From Nocardia sp. NRRL S-836 (GTDB lineage Bacteria > Actinomycetota > Actinomycetes > Mycobacteriales > Pseudonocardiaceae), in NCBI RefSeq assembly GCF_001279525.1, contig NZ_LGDY01000094.1, positions 104,625 to 168,624 on the forward strand: 64,000 nucleotides of DNA, read 5' to 3'. Below, piece by piece: positions 28,809 through 40,464 of the stretch; position 1 is the stretch's first letter, and every line of letters starts with the position of its first letter. The translations under genes and the position numbers were made by a program. The notes under the pieces were generated by a model. The model was given only the letters and a program-made list of their open reading frames with translations. It was not told the DNA's origin and did not search any database.

Positions 28809-29702
28809 GTGCATCCTCGCCACGTTCTGCTCGCCGTGCTCGTCGCCGCCATCTGGGGCTTCAACTTCGTCGTGCTCAAGGTCGGTCTCGACGAGTTCCC
28901 GCCGATCCTGTTCTCCGCGCTGCGCTTCCTCGCCGCGGCGGTGCCGGCGATCTTCTTCGTGGGCCGGCCGAGCGTCGCGTGGCGGTGGGTGATCGCCGTG
29001 GGGCTGGTGCTCGGTGTCGCGAAGTTCAGCTTCCTGTTCATCGGCCTGCACGCGGGCATGCCCGGCGGTCTGTCCAGCCTGGTGCTGCAGAGCCAGGTCA
29101 TCTTCACGGCGGTGTTCGCGGCGGTCGTGCTGCGCGAGCGTCCCAGGCCGGTGCAGCTCACCGGCATCGGGCTCGCGGTGGCGGGCATGGGGATCATCGC
29201 GTGGGACTACGGGCTGTCGTCGCCGCTGCTCGGGTTCGTGCTGGTGATCGCGGCCGCGGCCTGCTGGGGTGTCTCCAACGTGCTGATGCGCTACGCGCGG
29301 CCGGCGGACACGCTGCGGTTCATGGTGTGGGTGAGCGCCGTGGCGGTGCTGCCGTTGTTCGGGCTGGCGTTCCTGACCGAGGACATGAGCGCGCTCGGGC
29401 GCATGGACTGGGCGGGCGTGGGCGCGATCGGGTACGTCGCGTGGATCTCGACGCTGCTCGGGTTCGGGATCTGGGGGTTCCTGCTGCGCCGCTACGAGTC
29501 GTCCGTCGTGGCGCCGTTCTCGCTGCTGGTGCCGGTGTTCGGGATGTTCTCGGCGTGGGCGTTCCTGGGCGAGGACCTGACCGCGCTGCGGGCCGCGGCC
29601 GGTGGGATCGTGCTGGCCGGTCTGGCTATTCCGCTGCTGGCGGGGCGCCGGGCGGCACGAACGGCAGGCCCCGCGGAGCCCCTCGTTCCAGCAGGTCGAT
29701 GA
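28809..29702 (+). CDS. EamA/DMT family transporter
   Basis: 297 aa, ten hydrophobic spans in two EamA repeats. The first repeat contains [11 protein letters not shown] and S-A-L-R-F-L-A-A-A; the second [12 protein letters not shown]. Relatives export metabolites such as cysteine pathway intermediates, or drugs. Start GTG 28809. The last 77 nt overlap the convergent cobQ 3' end. Likely controlled by the divergent LysR regulator. Confidence 0.88.
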   Translation: MHPRHVLLAVLVAAIWGFNFVVLKVGLDEFPPILFSALRFLAAAVPAIFFVGRPSVAWRWVIAVGLVLGVAKFSFLFIGLHAGMPGGLSSLVLQSQVIFTAVFAAVVLRERPRPVQLTGIGLAVAGMGIIAWDYGLSSPLLGFVLVIAAAACWGVSNVLMRYARPADTLRFMVWVSAVAVLPLFGLAFLTEDMSALGRMDWAGVGAIGYVAWISTLLGFGIWGFLLRRYESSVVAPFSLLVPVFGMFSAWAFLGEDLTALRAAAGGIVLAGLAIPLLAGRRAARTAGPAEPLVPAGR

Positions 29703-31125
29703 CGGCCTTGGTGTCGAGGTGGTCGGCGACCAGGTCGCCCAGCAGGTCCAGCTGGGCCTCGCGGGCGGCCTGGAAGCTCACCTCGCCCGGCGCGAAGTCG
29801 CGGCCGGCCCGTTCGGCGGCCCAGCGCAGGAACCTGCGGCGGAACCCGTCGTTCTCCAGCAGGCCGTGCCAGTGCGTGCCGAGCACCCGGTCGGTCTCGG
29901 CGCCCTCGTCACCGACCAGCGGGCGTTCGGTGGTGCGCACGACCTGGCCGTGGTGGATCTCGTAGCCTGTGACGGGCTCGTCCCACGCCAGATCCGACGG
30001 CGTGGCAAGGGTTTTCTGCTGCGCGAACCGGATGTCGACGTCGAGCAGGCCGAGCCCGTCGACCACGCCGTCACCGGACTCGACGTCGTCCTCGATGCGC
30101 CGCGACAGCATCTGGAAGCCACCGCAGATGCCGAGCACCGGGCCGTCGAACCGCGCGATGGCCTCGGCCAGCCCCGTCTCGCGCAGCCACCGCAGGTCCG
30201 ACACGGTGGCCTTGGAACCGGGCAGCACCACGAGGTCCGCGTCCGCCAGCCGGGACGGCTCGGTCACGAACCGCACGGACACACCGGGTTCGCACGCCAG
30301 CGCCTCGACGTCGGTCGCGTTGGAGATGCGCGGCAACCGGACCACGGCCACGCGCAGCCAGTCGCGCACCGGCGGCCGCGGGCGGCCGATCACGCCGTCG
30401 GCGGTGTAGGACAACGAGTCCTCGGCGTCGAGCCACAGGTCCTCGCTCCACGGCAGCACGCCCAGCACCGGGCGGCCGGTGAGGTGGCGGATCTGGCGCA
30501 GACCGGGTTCGAGCAGCCGCGGGTCGCCGCGGAACTTGTTGACCACGAACCCGGAGACCAGCGCCTGGTCGGCCGCGTCGAGCACCGCCAGCGTCCCGAA
30601 GAAGTGCGCGAACACACCACCGCGGTCGATGTCGCCCACGACCAGGGTCGGCAGACCGGCCCGTGTGGCCAAGCCCATGTTCGCGATGTCGTTGGCGCGC
30701 AGGTTGATCTCGGCCGGTGACCCCGCCCCCTCGCAGACGACCACCTCGTGGTCGCGGCGCAGTCCGTCCAAAGTGGACAGGACGGTGTCGAGCAGCTGCT
30801 GCTTGCGGTCGCGGTAGCTCAGCGCGGAGACCTCGCCGACGGCCTTGCCCAGCACGACGACCTGGGACGTGCGGTCGCCGCCCGGCTTGAGCAGCACGGG
30901 GTTGAACCGCACGCTCGGCGCCTTGAACGCCGCCCGCGCCTGGAGGGCCTGCGCGCGGCCGATCTCGCCGCCGTCGAGTGTGACGAACGAGTTGTTCGAC
31001 ATGTTCTGCGCCTTGAACGGCACGACGTCGACGCCCTGGCGTGCCAGAAAGCGGCACAGACCGGCGACCAGGACGCTCTTGCCCGCGTCCGAGGTCGTCC
31101 CACAGATCAACATCGCACCCCGCAT
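29626..31125 (-). CDS. cobQ: Cobyric acid synthase
   Basis: 499 aa. The N-terminal ATPase part begins [17 protein letters not shown] (P-loop residues 9-17) and continues [13 protein letters not shown]. The C-terminal glutamine amidotransferase has its cysteine in [10 protein letters not shown] near residue 332 and the late E-I-H-H-G. The enzyme amidates side chains b, d, e and g of adenosylcobyrinate a,c-diamide in B12 synthesis. ATG 31125 matches the family opening. No other cob gene or cobalamin riboswitch is visible nearby. The 3' end overlaps the convergent transporter by 77 nt. Confidence 0.93.
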   Translation of the reverse strand: MRGAMLICGTTSDAGKSVLVAGLCRFLARQGVDVVPFKAQNMSNNSFVTLDGGEIGRAQALQARAAFKAPSVRFNPVLLKPGGDRTSQVVVLGKAVGEVSALSYRDRKQQLLDTVLSTLDGLRRDHEVVVCEGAGSPAEINLRANDIANMGLATRAGLPTLVVGDIDRGGVFAHFFGTLAVLDAADQALVSGFVVNKFRGDPRLLEPGLRQIRHLTGRPVLGVLPWSEDLWLDAEDSLSYTADGVIGRPRPPVRDWLRVAVVRLPRISNATDVEALACEPGVSVRFVTEPSRLADADLVVLPGSKATVSDLRWLRETGLAEAIARFDGPVLGICGGFQMLSRRIEDDVESGDGVVDGLGLLDVDIRFAQQKTLATPSDLAWDEPVTGYEIHHGQVVRTTERPLVGDEGAETDRVLGTHWHGLLENDGFRRRFLRWAAERAGRDFAPGEVSFQAAREAQLDLLGDLVADHLDTKAVIDLLERGAPRGLPFVPPGAPPAAE

Positions 31126-31153
31126 GGACGCCAATGCTGCCATCATCACGGGC

Positions 31154-31834
31154 ATGGTCACCGTCGTGCTCATGCACAGCCCTTTCCTAGGCCCGTCGAG
31201 CATGCGTCCGCTCGCCGACGAACTGGCCTCCGACGGGGTGGCGGTGCTGCTGGTCGACCTGCAGATGACGGTGAACGAGGCGCCGGTGCACCAGCGGCTG
31301 ATCGGGGCGTTCGCGGACGCGCTGGACGACTCGGGCGTCGAGGGACCGCTGGTGCTGGTCGGGCACAGCGGCGCCGGACCGCTGCTGCCGGCCTTCGCGG
31401 ACGCGCTGGAGATCGACGTGGCCGGGCTGGTGTTCCTCGACTCGGACCTGCCGACGCCGGGCAGGGCGTGGCGCGACACCGTGGACCCGGCGCTGGTCGG
31501 CAAGGTGAAGGCCACGGTCCGCGACGGCAAGCTGCCGCGCTGGGACCGCTGGTTCGACACCGACCCGTTGACGCTGGTGCCCGCCGGGCTGCGCGAGGAG
31601 ATGCGCGACGAGGCACCCGAGGTGGCGTGGGAGTTCCTGAAGGAGACGCGGCCGGTCGTGGAGTGGGCCGGGCCGTGCGGGTACGTGCTGCTGTCGGCGG
31701 CCTACGACGCCGAGGCCGACCGCGCGGAGGAGCGGGGCTGGCCGGTGGAACGGCTCGAGTCGCACCACCTGGCGGCCGCGACGTCGCCCTCGGCGGTCGC
31801 GGCCGCGCTGAAGGCCGTCCTCAGCAGACTGTGA
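31154..31834 (+). CDS. Alpha/beta hydrolase
   Basis: 226 aa, a compact hydrolase. The nucleophile elbow is G-H-S-G-A-G near residue 73, preceded by [10 protein letters not shown] (oxyanion region), and a late E-S-H-H-L-A-A may provide the catalytic His. It lacks a clear lid, and no substrate can be named. It is divergent from cobQ (28 nt) and overlaps the convergent map gene by 14 nt. Confidence 0.8.
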   Translation: MVTVVLMHSPFLGPSSMRPLADELASDGVAVLLVDLQMTVNEAPVHQRLIGAFADALDDSGVEGPLVLVGHSGAGPLLPAFADALEIDVAGLVFLDSDLPTPGRAWRDTVDPALVGKVKATVRDGKLPRWDRWFDTDPLTLVPAGLREEMRDEAPEVAWEFLKETRPVVEWAGPCGYVLLSAAYDAEADRAEERGWPVERLESHHLAAATSPSAVAAALKAVLSRL

Positions 31835-32678
31835 GGATCTCCGAGCCGGTCTCGGTGACGACGATGGTGTGCTCGAACTGGGCGGTCCAGCTCTTGTCCT
31901 GGGTGGTGACGGTCCAGCCGTCGTCCCACATGTCGTGCTCGTAGCCGCCGAGCGTGATCATCGGCTCGATCGTGAACGTCATGCCGGGCTCGAGCACGGT
32001 CTTCACCGAAGGCTCGTCGTAGTGCAGGACCACGAGGCCGCTGTGGAACGTGCGGCCGATGCCGTGGCCGGTGAAGTCGCGGACCACGCCGTAGCCGAAG
32101 CGGTTCGCGTACGCCTCGATGACGCGGCCGACGACGTTGAGCTCGCGGCCGGGCTTCACGGCCTTGATCGCGCGCATGGTCGCCTCGTGCGTGCGCTCGA
32201 CCAGCAGCCGGTTCTCCTCGGAGACGTTGCCCGCGAGGAAGGTCGCGTTCGTGTCGCCGTGCACGCCGCCGATGAACGCCGTCACGTCGATGTTCACGAT
32301 GTCGCCGTCCTCGACGACCGTCGAGTCGGGGATGCCGTGGCAGATGACCTCGTTCAGCGAGGTGCAGCACGACTTCGGGAAGCCGCGGTAGCCCAGCGTC
32401 GAGGGGTACGCGCCGTTGTCGCACAGGAACTCGTGCGCCACCGCGTCGATCTCGTCCGTCGTCACACCGGGGACGACGACCTTGCCGGCCTCCTGCAGCG
32501 CCTGCGCGGCGAGCCGGCCCGCGATCCGCATGGCCTCGATGATCTCCGGCGTCTGCACCCAGGGGTCGTTGCCGCGCTGCGGCGCGGGCTTGTCGACGTA
32601 CTCGGGACGCACGATGCGCGAGGGCACCTGACGACGCGGGGATTGCACACCGGGTTGCAGCGGAGCACGAACAGCCAT
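31821..32678 (-). CDS. map: Methionine aminopeptidase type I
   Basis: 285 aa. Metal ligands are Asp131 (N-I-D-V), Asp142 (G-D-T-N-A-T-F), His205 (F-T-G-H-G-I-G), Glu238 (T-I-E-P-M) and Glu269 (F-E-H-T). The first 40 residues are a proline-rich extension typical of actinobacterial MetAP1c (the M. tuberculosis mapB type). It removes initiator Met from new proteins. It is followed upstream by the PBP gene on the same strand, with a 15-bp tandem repeat between them, an order shared with M. tuberculosis. Confidence 0.95.
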   Translation of the reverse strand: MAVRAPLQPGVQSPRRQVPSRIVRPEYVDKPAPQRGNDPWVQTPEIIEAMRIAGRLAAQALQEAGKVVVPGVTTDEIDAVAHEFLCDNGAYPSTLGYRGFPKSCCTSLNEVICHGIPDSTVVEDGDIVNIDVTAFIGGVHGDTNATFLAGNVSEENRLLVERTHEATMRAIKAVKPGRELNVVGRVIEAYANRFGYGVVRDFTGHGIGRTFHSGLVVLHYDEPSVKTVLEPGMTFTIEPMITLGGYEHDMWDDGWTVTTQDKSWTAQFEHTIVVTETGSEILTVC

Positions 32679-32730
32679 GCTCCCCACATTACTGGGCGAC
32701 GGCGGCGCCGCCCCGGAGCCCGGCACCGGT

Positions 32731-32806
32731 CATCACAGCAGTGGTTCATCACAGCACCGGTCATCACAGCGGTGGTCATCACAGCACCGGTCATCACGGC
32801 AGCGCT
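32731..32806 (+). repeat. 15-bp tandem repeat between PBP and map genes
   Basis: CATCACAGCACCGGT-type units start at 32731, 32747, 32762, 32777 and 32792 (periods 16, 15, 15, 15). The last unit overlaps the PBP stop codon at 32794. Read on the minus strand it carries a run of out-of-frame GTGATG starts before map. Confidence 0.8.
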
Positions 32807-34578
32807 TTCAGGAACCGGGCCGCGACGTCGACCGCGGGGGTGGAGGTCTCCCCGCTGAGCACCAGCGTCGCGAACGCCACATCGCCCCGGTATCCCGTGA
32901 ACCACCCGTGCGAGTGCACGCCGTCGCCGAACTGAGCGGTACCGGTCTTGCCCCGCACGTCTCCGTACGGCTTGAGCTGTGGTGCGGTGCCGTAGTCGAC
33001 GACCTCGCGCATCATCTGCCGCACCGGGTCGAGCGCCGTGGGCGCAGCGGGCTGCTTGTCGGCTTTGGTGTCCTTGCCGCGCAGCAGCTGCGGCGTCGGC
33101 ATGGACCCCTTCGCGATGGACGCGGACACCAGCGCCATGCCGAACGGCGAGGCCAGCACCTTGCCCTGGCCGAACGCGTCCTCGGCCCGTTCCACGACGT
33201 CGTCGGCGGGCGGCACGGAACCGGTGATCGTCGTCAGGCCCGCGATGTCGAAGTCGACGCCGAGGCCGAGCGACAGGGCGGTGTTCGTGAGCAGGTCGGG
33301 CGGCATGTCGACGGCGAGCTGCGCGAACGTGGTGTTGCAGGAGAACGCGAACGCCGACCGCAGCGGGATGGTCCCCTTCTCGAACTCGTTCGAGTTCGGC
33401 ACGATCCGGCGGCCCGCGATGGTGGTCTTGCCGGGACACGGCAGCGGGGTGTCGGCGTTGACCTTGCCGGACTGGATCGCGGCCAGCGCGGACACCGCCT
33501 TCATCGTCGAGCCCGGCGGGAAACGGCCGGTCAGCGCCAGTGCGCCCTGCGCGTCGGCGGCGTCGTTCTGCGCGACGGCGAGGATGTCGCCGGTGGACGG
33601 CTGGATCGCGACGAGCATCGTGGGTTGCTGCACCGGTTCGACGGCGTCCTCGGCCGCGGTCTGGACGACCCGCGACAATGCCGTGTTGACCGCCTTGGCC
33701 GGTTCCGGTGCCTGCTGGTGCAGCTCGTCGACCTCGTTGCCCTGCGCGTCGACCGTGGCGACCCGGAAACCGGTGTGGCCGGCGATCTCGTCCTCGACCG
33801 CCTTGCGGATGGCGGGCAGCACCTGCGAGCCGAACGTGCGGCTGGGCGCGAGCAGGGAGGTCTGCGAGCTGAACCGGACACCGGGCAGCTCGTAGATCTT
33901 CGGCTTCACCGTCTGGTAGTCCGGGTCCCGCAGCGCCGCCACCTGGTAGGCCTGCCCGTCGGGCGTCTTGGCGGCACCGTCGACGATGGACTGCTGGGTG
34001 ATCGCCTTGTCCAGCGGGGTGAGCGCCTCGCCCAGCGTCTTCGCGACCGCGGCGACGTCACCGGCCTCCTTGGGCACCAGCAGGACGGACACGACCCGTT
34101 CGGGCGCCAGCAGCGGCGTGCCGTCCCGGTCGAGCACCGGCGCGGGATCGGGCTTGAGCTCGGTGAGCTTGATCGTCTGCTGCGGGGCGAGCTTCGGGTG
34201 CGGCACGGACGACGCCCAGCGCACCTTCCACGTGTCGCCCTCCTGTCTGACCTCGAACTTCGTCGGGTAGGACCAGTGCCGACCCTTGCCGAGGTCCCAG
34301 TCGAGCGTGACCGACGCCTCGGCCGCCGTGTCGCCGTTCTTGCGGAGCTGGTCGACCTTGCTGGTCAGCTTCTCCGGCTTGAGGGCGCCGCGGAACTTCT
34401 CCAGCGCCTCCTTGGCGTCGTTCGGGTCGTCGGTCATCCCGGCCGCACCCTGCACGTCACCCGACGCGAGCTTGCCCAGGAAGTCGTTGGTGATCTCCGG
34501 AGCCCCCGGCTCGTCCGCGAACAGCCCGCAGCCGCTCACCGTCACCAGGACCGCCGTGATCATCGCGAGAAGGCGCAC
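32794..34578 (-). CDS. Lipoprotein penicillin-binding protein (NTF2-like domain plus transpeptidase)
   Basis: 594 aa. A lipobox (V-T-V-S-G-C-G, Cys17) anchors it outside the membrane. Residues 25-140 resemble the NTF2-like MecA-N domain, then a dimerisation domain, then the transpeptidase with Ser357-x-x-Lys360 (STMK), Ser413-Cys-Asn415 and Lys544-Thr-Gly546 (KTGTAQF). All three active-site motifs are intact. It should make 4,3 peptidoglycan crosslinks. Position next to map and the DUF4081/GNAT gene matches M. tuberculosis Rv2864c. Its NTF2-like domain is the type associated with low beta-lactam affinity in some PBPs. Confidence 0.92.
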   Translation of the reverse strand: MRLLAMITAVLVTVSGCGLFADEPGAPEITNDFLGKLASGDVQGAAGMTDDPNDAKEALEKFRGALKPEKLTSKVDQLRKNGDTAAEASVTLDWDLGKGRHWSYPTKFEVRQEGDTWKVRWASSVPHPKLAPQQTIKLTELKPDPAPVLDRDGTPLLAPERVVSVLLVPKEAGDVAAVAKTLGEALTPLDKAITQQSIVDGAAKTPDGQAYQVAALRDPDYQTVKPKIYELPGVRFSSQTSLLAPSRTFGSQVLPAIRKAVEDEIAGHTGFRVATVDAQGNEVDELHQQAPEPAKAVNTALSRVVQTAAEDAVEPVQQPTMLVAIQPSTGDILAVAQNDAADAQGALALTGRFPPGSTMKAVSALAAIQSGKVNADTPLPCPGKTTIAGRRIVPNSNEFEKGTIPLRSAFAFSCNTTFAQLAVDMPPDLLTNTALSLGLGVDFDIAGLTTITGSVPPADDVVERAEDAFGQGKVLASPFGMALVSASIAKGSMPTPQLLRGKDTKADKQPAAPTALDPVRQMMREVVDYGTAPQLKPYGDVRGKTGTAQFGDGVHSHGWFTGYRGDVAFATLVLSGETSTPAVDVAARFLKALP

Positions 34579-34596
34579 GGCCGCGAGTATGCCCGT

Positions 34597-35448
34597 TCAG
34601 AAGAGGACAGTCGCGTACTGACCGACCTGTTCGAACCCGATCCGCCGGTAGGCGGCCTGCGCGACGTGGTTGTACCCGTTGACGTACAGGCTCGCCGTGC
34701 GGTCCAGGTGGTGCACGAGCCGGCTGGCCACCGCCGCCGTCCCCGCGGTCCCCAGCCCCTCACCCCTGCGTTCCGGCCGCACCCAGACCCCCTGGATCTG
34801 CCCGACCCGCTTCGACATGGCCCCGATCTCGGCCTTGAACACGACCTCGTCGTTCTCGAACCGCGCGAACGCCCGGCCCGCGGCGATCAGCTCGCTGACC
34901 CTGGCCCGGTAGCCCGCGCCACCGTCCTCCGCGCACGGGTCGATGCCGACCTCTTCGATGAACATGGCGATCGCGGCCGGCAGGTACCGGTTGAGCTCAC
35001 TCGGCCTGACCTGCCGCACCAACGGGTCCGGCGCGACGTCGGGCGTGCGGCTCAGCGCCATCAACGGCTGGTCACCACGCACCTCGCGGGCCGGCCCCCA
35101 GTCGGCCTGCAGCTCGTCCCAGAGGGTCAGCACCTGCTCGGCCGGCCCGACGAGGCTGGAGCACATGCGCCCCCTGCGCCGCGCCCGGTCGGCGAACATC
35201 CGCATGGCACTCGCGCTGCCGCGGAGCGGGATCAGGTTCGGCCCGGAGAAGCACAGACCGTCGACCTTGCCGCGCATCGGCCGGGAGTCCGACCCCCACA
35301 TCTCACCGCCGAGGCGCCACGGGTCCAGCCCCGCGGTCTCGACCCTTGCCGCGACCATGCACGCAGCGACGGGGTCGCTGTCGAGCACCCCGCGTACGTC
35401 GATCAGGTCGCGCTCGTCGAGCACGCGCGCTCCGGCAAGCCTCAGCAC
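34597..35448 (-). CDS. DUF4081 plus GNAT acetyltransferase (Rv2867c-like)
   Basis: 283 aa. The N-terminal half matches DUF4081 (V-L-D-S-D-P-V-A-A-C-M-V, C-F-S-G-P-N-L-I-P) and the C-terminal half is a GNAT domain with G-V-W-V-R-P-E-R-R-G-E-G-L-G (acetyl-CoA loop) and Y-V-N-G-Y-N-H-V-A-Q-A-A-Y-R-R-I-G-F. The gene order with PBP and ispG is as in M. tuberculosis. Its target is unknown. In this genome a repeat-rich kilobase separates it from ispG. Probably co-transcribed with the PBP gene, 18 nt away. Confidence 0.9.
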   Translation of the reverse strand: MLRLAGARVLDERDLIDVRGVLDSDPVAACMVAARVETAGLDPWRLGGEMWGSDSRPMRGKVDGLCFSGPNLIPLRGSASAMRMFADRARRRGRMCSSLVGPAEQVLTLWDELQADWGPAREVRGDQPLMALSRTPDVAPDPLVRQVRPSELNRYLPAAIAMFIEEVGIDPCAEDGGAGYRARVSELIAAGRAFARFENDEVVFKAEIGAMSKRVGQIQGVWVRPERRGEGLGTAGTAAVASRLVHHLDRTASLYVNGYNHVAQAAYRRIGFEQVGQYATVLF

Positions 35449-35569
35449 GTCATCTAGGGTGCCAGATTTGGCCTGGGTGTGGCATCAGCCAACAGTGCGC
35501 CTGTGGATTCACCGATGGTGATGGGTGACACGGCCGGTGGGGATTTCGGGTCCGTGTCGCCTGGGGGGC

Positions 35570-35633
35570 CGTGTGTCTGTCGCCTTGGCACCGGGGTTGG
35601 GTTGGGTCCGTTTGTCTGTCGCCTTGGGTGCGT
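35570..35633 (+). repeat. Degenerate CCTTGG units preceding 240-bp element copy 3
   Basis: Two imperfect units of the CCTTGGCACCGGGGTTGGGT family, matching the longer array before copy 1. The region 35449-35569 holds the GNAT promoter side and no gene. Confidence 0.6.
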
Positions 35634-35873
35634 GGTTGGTCAGGCAGGGACGACGTTCGGGGTTCATCGCCGCTTCGCGACGATTGCGATTGGGGCTTGA
35701 CTTCGAGCCTCTAGCGGGGCGATGAGTCGGCCTCAAAAGGCCGGGCATAAGCGAGCCCGGCCGATCCCTACCAGGATATCGCCCCGCCCTCAAAGTCAAG
35801 CCCCAATCGCAGGTCAAAGGGGCTGTCACCGCTACCCGTCAAGGGAAGGTAGAAACGCCTCGCTTCGCTCGAC
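35634..35873 (+). repeat. 240-bp intergenic element, copy 3 (palindrome 35686-35810)
   Basis: Same length and order of stems as copies 1 and 2. Outer arms are 35686-35703 and 35793-35810. The segment before the apex reads GGCCTCAAAAGGCC, a perfect small hairpin where the other copies have a weaker one. The right flank keeps CTACC...GGTAG and CGCTTCGCTCGAC, followed by a second TCGCTTCGCTCGA at 35908-35920, as in copy 1. It lies between ispG and the GNAT gene, both read leftward. Confidence 0.85.
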
Positions 35874-35924
35874 GGGTGCGGAAAGCCTGAGGTCAGGTAG
35901 AGACGTCTCGCTTCGCTCGAACAG

Positions 35925-36327
35925 GTGTCGCCGTGCCTGGGATCGGGGCGATACGTGTTGCCTCGCTCCATAGGTGGGCTGACTGCGCTCGCCCATTCCA
36001 GCGCACCGCACCCGGCCGCACCGACCCTCAACCTTCGCCTGGCGAGCCCACGCCTGTCACGCCCGCCCTGCGCCCGCCCGCCGAGGTCGGTTGTGTCCAA
36101 CTCTGCGAGCCCCGCGCTCGCTAGGCCCCACCTCCCGCCGCCGAACCTGCCAAGCCCGCGCGTCGGGCCCGCCCAGCGCCCGTATCGCGCTCCCTACGTC
36201 GGGCCTGCCCGTCCCGCGCCGGACCCGCTCAGCGCCTGTGCCGTACTCCCCACGCCGAGCCCGCCGGTCCCCACGTCGAGCCCGCCTCCCCTCGCCCCGA
36301 AGGCCAAGGCCCCGCGACGACCTCCCG
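35925..36327 (+). repeat. Low-complexity GCCCGCC-rich stretch
   Basis: Degenerate repeats of a roughly 20-40 nt unit around ACGTCGAGCCCGCC; no frame here encodes a recognisable protein. It occupies the place taken by the 52-bp array in copy 1's composite. Confidence 0.5.
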
Positions 36328-36406
36328 GAACTGTCAGACCTCGCGACTAGCGTGGGTCGCGGGGGCGCCAAAACCCAAGGGGACCCCTGCGCAAGCCTGC
36401 CCGTGA
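36328..36406 (+). promoter_or_regulatory. Conserved block with DNA-damage-type promoter motif, copy 2
   Basis: CTGTCAGAC (36331-36339), 8 nt, TAGCGT (36348-36353), then GGGTCGCGGGGG...GGACCCC and GCCTGCCCGTGAA. It matches the block at 11488-11567 in order and in the fixed 8-nt spacing. It points toward the 3' end of ispG, with no ORF after it. Confidence 0.5.
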
Positions 36407-36433
36407 ACCCCGACGGGCCCCAAGACGACGTGA

Positions 36434-36462
36434 GGGGCGCCCTCCTACCGGAAGGGCGCCCC
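36434..36462 (-). terminator. Terminator-like hairpin downstream of ispG
   Basis: Ten-bp stem GGGGCGCCCT (36434-36443) with AGGGCGCCCC (36453-36462), 60 nt past the ispG stop. On the minus strand no U-tract follows directly. Confidence 0.5.
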
Positions 36463-36523
36463 ACACGAACAAGCGAACAAACAAACGACCAGCCGAACAA
36501 CCAGCCAACCGACCGGGCGAACG

Positions 36524-37675
<1,152 letters not shown>

Positions 37676-37697
37676 GGGTTGTGCACCTTTCCGTAAG

Positions 37698-38906
37698 TCA
37701 CTGCAACCTGATCGGGTTGACGATGTCGGCGGTCACGGTCAGCAGCGTGATGGCGCCGCCGAGGAAGATGACCACGTAGGTGAGCGGCAGCAGGCGCATG
37801 TAGTTGACCGGGGCGCCGGCGGGTTTCCCGCGCAGCTTCCTCAACCAGTCTCGCACCCGTTCGTAGAGGTTGACGGCGATGTGACCACCGTCAAGCGGCA
37901 GCAGCGGCAGGAGGTTGAACACACCCACGAAGAAGTTCAGGCCCGCGAGCATCAGCACGAAGAACGCCCACAGGCCCCGCTCCGCCGCGTCACCGCCCAG
38001 GCGCGACGCGCCCACGACGGAGATCGGGGTGTCCAGGTCGCGTTCGCCGCCGCCGATGGCCTTCACCACGGCCGGGATGCGCTCGGGGAAGCGCAGCAGG
38101 CCCTTCCAGGTGTTCACGAACATGTCGCCGGTGAACGCCACGGCGGCCGGGACCGCGTCGATCGGGCCGTAGGTGAACGACTCCTTCGGCAGCACGCCGA
38201 TCGCGCCGATCTCCTTGGTCTCCTTGCCGCCCTTGCCGTCGGTCAGGGTGCGGGTGACCTTGGCGACGTCGACGGTGACGGTCATCTCCTTGCCGTCGCG
38301 CACGATCTTGAACTCGGTCGGGCCGGTGCGCTCGCGGGTGATCCGCTGCATGTCCGGCCACGTCGGCGTCTGCTGGCCGGCGATCGCGACGATCTCGTCA
38401 CCGGGCTGCAGGCCCGCGTTCTTCGCGGGCGCCGGCGAGCCGGACGGGCACGAGCCGTCGGTGACGTTCGCGACCGGCACGCAGGGGGTGACCTCCTGCA
38501 GGACCGGCAGGCCCTTGCTGTTCGGCAGGCCCAGCGACATCGCGAGGACCAGCAGGATGATGAACCCGAGGATGAAGTGCGTGATCGAGCCGGCCGACAG
38601 CACGACGACGCGCTTCCACACCTTCTGGTTGTAGAAGGCGCGCTTGCGGTCGTCCGGGTGCACCTCCTCCAGCGCCGTCATGCCGGTGATCTCGCAGAAG
38701 CCACCGGCCGGGATCGCCTTCAGGCCGTACTCGGTCTCGCCCTTGCGGAACGAGAACAGCCGCGGGCCGAAGCCGATGAAGTAGCGCGTGACCTTCATGC
38801 CGAAGGCCTTGGCGGTCAGCAGGTGCCCGAACTCGTGCAGCGCGATCGAGAACGCGATGCCGAACGCGAACAGCAGCACCCCGAGGATGTTGATGAATGT
38901 GTTCAC
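37698..38906 (-). CDS. rseP: Site-2 intramembrane metalloprotease RseP/Rip1
   Basis: 402 aa from GTG 38906. The first span has the zinc motif ALHEFGHLL (His24, Glu25, His28), and the last part has the third ligand in L-L-P-L-D-G-G-H near residue 338. A single PDZ domain lies between (about 160-270). It cuts anti-sigma factors and other membrane proteins within the bilayer, and in mycobacteria (Rip1) it controls envelope composition. Only 7 nt separate it from the dxr stop, so the two form an operon with ispG. Confidence 0.93.
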   Translation of the reverse strand: MNTFINILGVLLFAFGIAFSIALHEFGHLLTAKAFGMKVTRYFIGFGPRLFSFRKGETEYGLKAIPAGGFCEITGMTALEEVHPDDRKRAFYNQKVWKRVVVLSAGSITHFILGFIILLVLAMSLGLPNSKGLPVLQEVTPCVPVANVTDGSCPSGSPAPAKNAGLQPGDEIVAIAGQQTPTWPDMQRITRERTGPTEFKIVRDGKEMTVTVDVAKVTRTLTDGKGGKETKEIGAIGVLPKESFTYGPIDAVPAAVAFTGDMFVNTWKGLLRFPERIPAVVKAIGGGERDLDTPISVVGASRLGGDAAERGLWAFFVLMLAGLNFFVGVFNLLPLLPLDGGHIAVNLYERVRDWLRKLRGKPAGAPVNYMRLLPLTYVVIFLGGAITLLTVTADIVNPIRLQ

Positions 38907-38913
38907 GGTGAGC

Positions 38914-40044
38914 TCAGTTCCTTCCGACCAGCTCGCGGGCACGTGCGCGTGCCCAGTCCTCGGCTGCGAGCACCTCCGCCACGTCAGCGGGGTCACTGCG
39001 CCAGTCACCCGCTTCACCGAGGACCTGGCCGATGGTGTCGACGATGGACAGGAACGACGTCGTACCCGCGACGAAAGCGGCGAGAGCCTCCTCGTTCGCT
39101 GCGTTGTAGATCGCGGGCAGACAACCGCCCGCACTGCCCGCCTGCCGCGCGAGCTCGACCGCGGGGAACGTGACGCTGTCCACCGGCTCGAACGTCCACG
39201 AGGTGGCCGTGTCAAAGGTACAGGCGGGCGCGGCGCCGGCCACCCGCTGCGGCCAACTGAGACCGAGCGAGATGGGAAGCCGCATGTCAGGGGGTGAGGC
39301 CTGCGCGAGTGTGGAGCCGTCTGTGAACGTCACCATCGAGTGAATGATCGACTGCGGGTGCACCACCACGTCGATGCGGTCGTAGGGCACCCCGAACAAC
39401 AGGTGCGCCTCGATCAGCTCCAGCCCCTTGTTGACGAGGTTCGCCGAGTTGATCGTGACGACCTGGCCCATCGACCACGTCGGGTGCGCCATGGCCTGCG
39501 CGACGGTGATGTCCGCGAGCTCCGCGCGGGTCCTGCCGCGGAACGGCCCGCCGGACGCCGTCAGCACCAGCTTGTGCACCTCGTGCGGCTCGCCACCGCG
39601 CAGGCACTGCGCGAGCGCCGAGTGCTCGGAGTCGACCGGCACGATCTGGTCCGGCTTGGCCGCCTTCAGCACGAGCGGCCCGCCCGCGATGAGCGACTCC
39701 TTGTTCGCGAGCGCCAGCGTCGCACCGCTCTCCAGCGCCTTCAACGACGGCTCGAGCCCGCGCGACCCGTCCATCCCGTTGAGGACGACGTCCGCGGGGC
39801 ACGCCTCGATCAGGTCGACCATGCTGGTCAACGTCTTGACGCCGGGTACCTCGGCGCCGTTGGCGACCGCCACGACGGGCACGTCGAACTCGGCTGCCTG
39901 CTGCGTGAGCAGGTCCAGCTGACGTCCACCCGCGCCGAGCCCGACGACCTGGAAGCGGTCGCGGTTGCGCCGGATGACGTCGAGCGCCTGGGTACCGACC
40001 GAGCCGGTCGAGCCCAGGATCAGGACAGTGCGTGGAGTACTCAT
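38914..40044 (-). CDS. dxr: 1-deoxy-D-xylulose 5-phosphate reductoisomerase
   Basis: 376 aa. NADPH site [11 protein letters not shown] near residues 9-19; catalytic region [11 protein letters not shown]; metal and substrate residues in V-D-S-E-H-S-A-L and A-T-S-W-T-F-E-P. It commits carbon to the MEP pathway and is the fosmidomycin target. First gene of the dxr-rseP-ispG unit read leftward. Downstream of dxr in M. tuberculosis order comes the DUF2631 gene; here about 10 kb of accessory genes separates them. Confidence 0.96.
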   Translation of the reverse strand: MSTPRTVLILGSTGSVGTQALDVIRRNRDRFQVVGLGAGGRQLDLLTQQAAEFDVPVVAVANGAEVPGVKTLTSMVDLIEACPADVVLNGMDGSRGLEPSLKALESGATLALANKESLIAGGPLVLKAAKPDQIVPVDSEHSALAQCLRGGEPHEVHKLVLTASGGPFRGRTRAELADITVAQAMAHPTWSMGQVVTINSANLVNKGLELIEAHLLFGVPYDRIDVVVHPQSIIHSMVTFTDGSTLAQASPPDMRLPISLGLSWPQRVAGAAPACTFDTATSWTFEPVDSVTFPAVELARQAGSAGGCLPAIYNAANEEALAAFVAGTTSFLSIVDTIGQVLGEAGDWRSDPADVAEVLAAEDWARARARELVGRN

Positions 40045-40181
40045 CGCTCCTCATTGTTCCGGAGAGTGCCTGAGAGCCCGGCACAGCCCGTCACTTTGAT
40101 AACGGAGTGGTCTAGGAGGTGTGAAGTCGCCACTTCGAGGGCATTCCCTCCTCGACAAGTAGGATGGAAGGGAGACTCTCC

Positions 40182-40448
40182 GTGGGCATCCTGGGTTGGA
40201 TCGTGCTCGGCCTTCTGGCCGGCGCCATCGCGAAGGCCATCATGCCTGGTCGCGACCCCGGCGGTATCATCATCACGATGTTGATCGGCATCGTTGGCGC
40301 GATCCTCGGTGGATTCATCGGATCCGCGATCTTCGGGACCGACCTCGGCTCGTTCTTCGAGCTGCGGACGTGGCTGCTCGCCATCGTCGGATCGTTGATC
40401 CTGCTCGGGATCTACCGTCTGGTGACCGGGCGACGAAGCCGCGTTTAG
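40182..40448 (+). CDS. GlsB/YeaQ/YmgE-type transglycosylase-associated membrane protein
   Basis: 88 aa from GTG 40182, with GAAGGGAG about 7 nt upstream. Three hydrophobic spans with the family pattern G-W-I-V-L-G-L-L-A-G-A-I-A-K, P-G-R-D-P-G-G, G-I-V-G-A-I-L-G-G. These small inner-membrane proteins are often stress induced; their function is unproven. Two short hairpins (GAAGT...ACTTC and GAGGG...CCCTC, 40123-40150) precede it. A strong terminator follows. Confidence 0.87.
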   Translation: MGILGWIVLGLLAGAIAKAIMPGRDPGGIIITMLIGIVGAILGGFIGSAIFGTDLGSFFELRTWLLAIVGSLILLGIYRLVTGRRSRV

Positions 40449-40464
40449 CCAGCACATGACGTTT

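Noticed and set aside
26979..29702. Long plus-strand frame joining an out-of-frame piece of the AlkZ-like gene to the EamA transporter
   Set aside because: The transporter has its own GTG at 28809; the upstream part is a shadow over the LysR gene and shows no protein features.
32677..35457. A 926-codon open stretch on the plus strand over PBP and GNAT
   Set aside because: Antisense to two genes with intact catalytic motifs; no recognisable domain.
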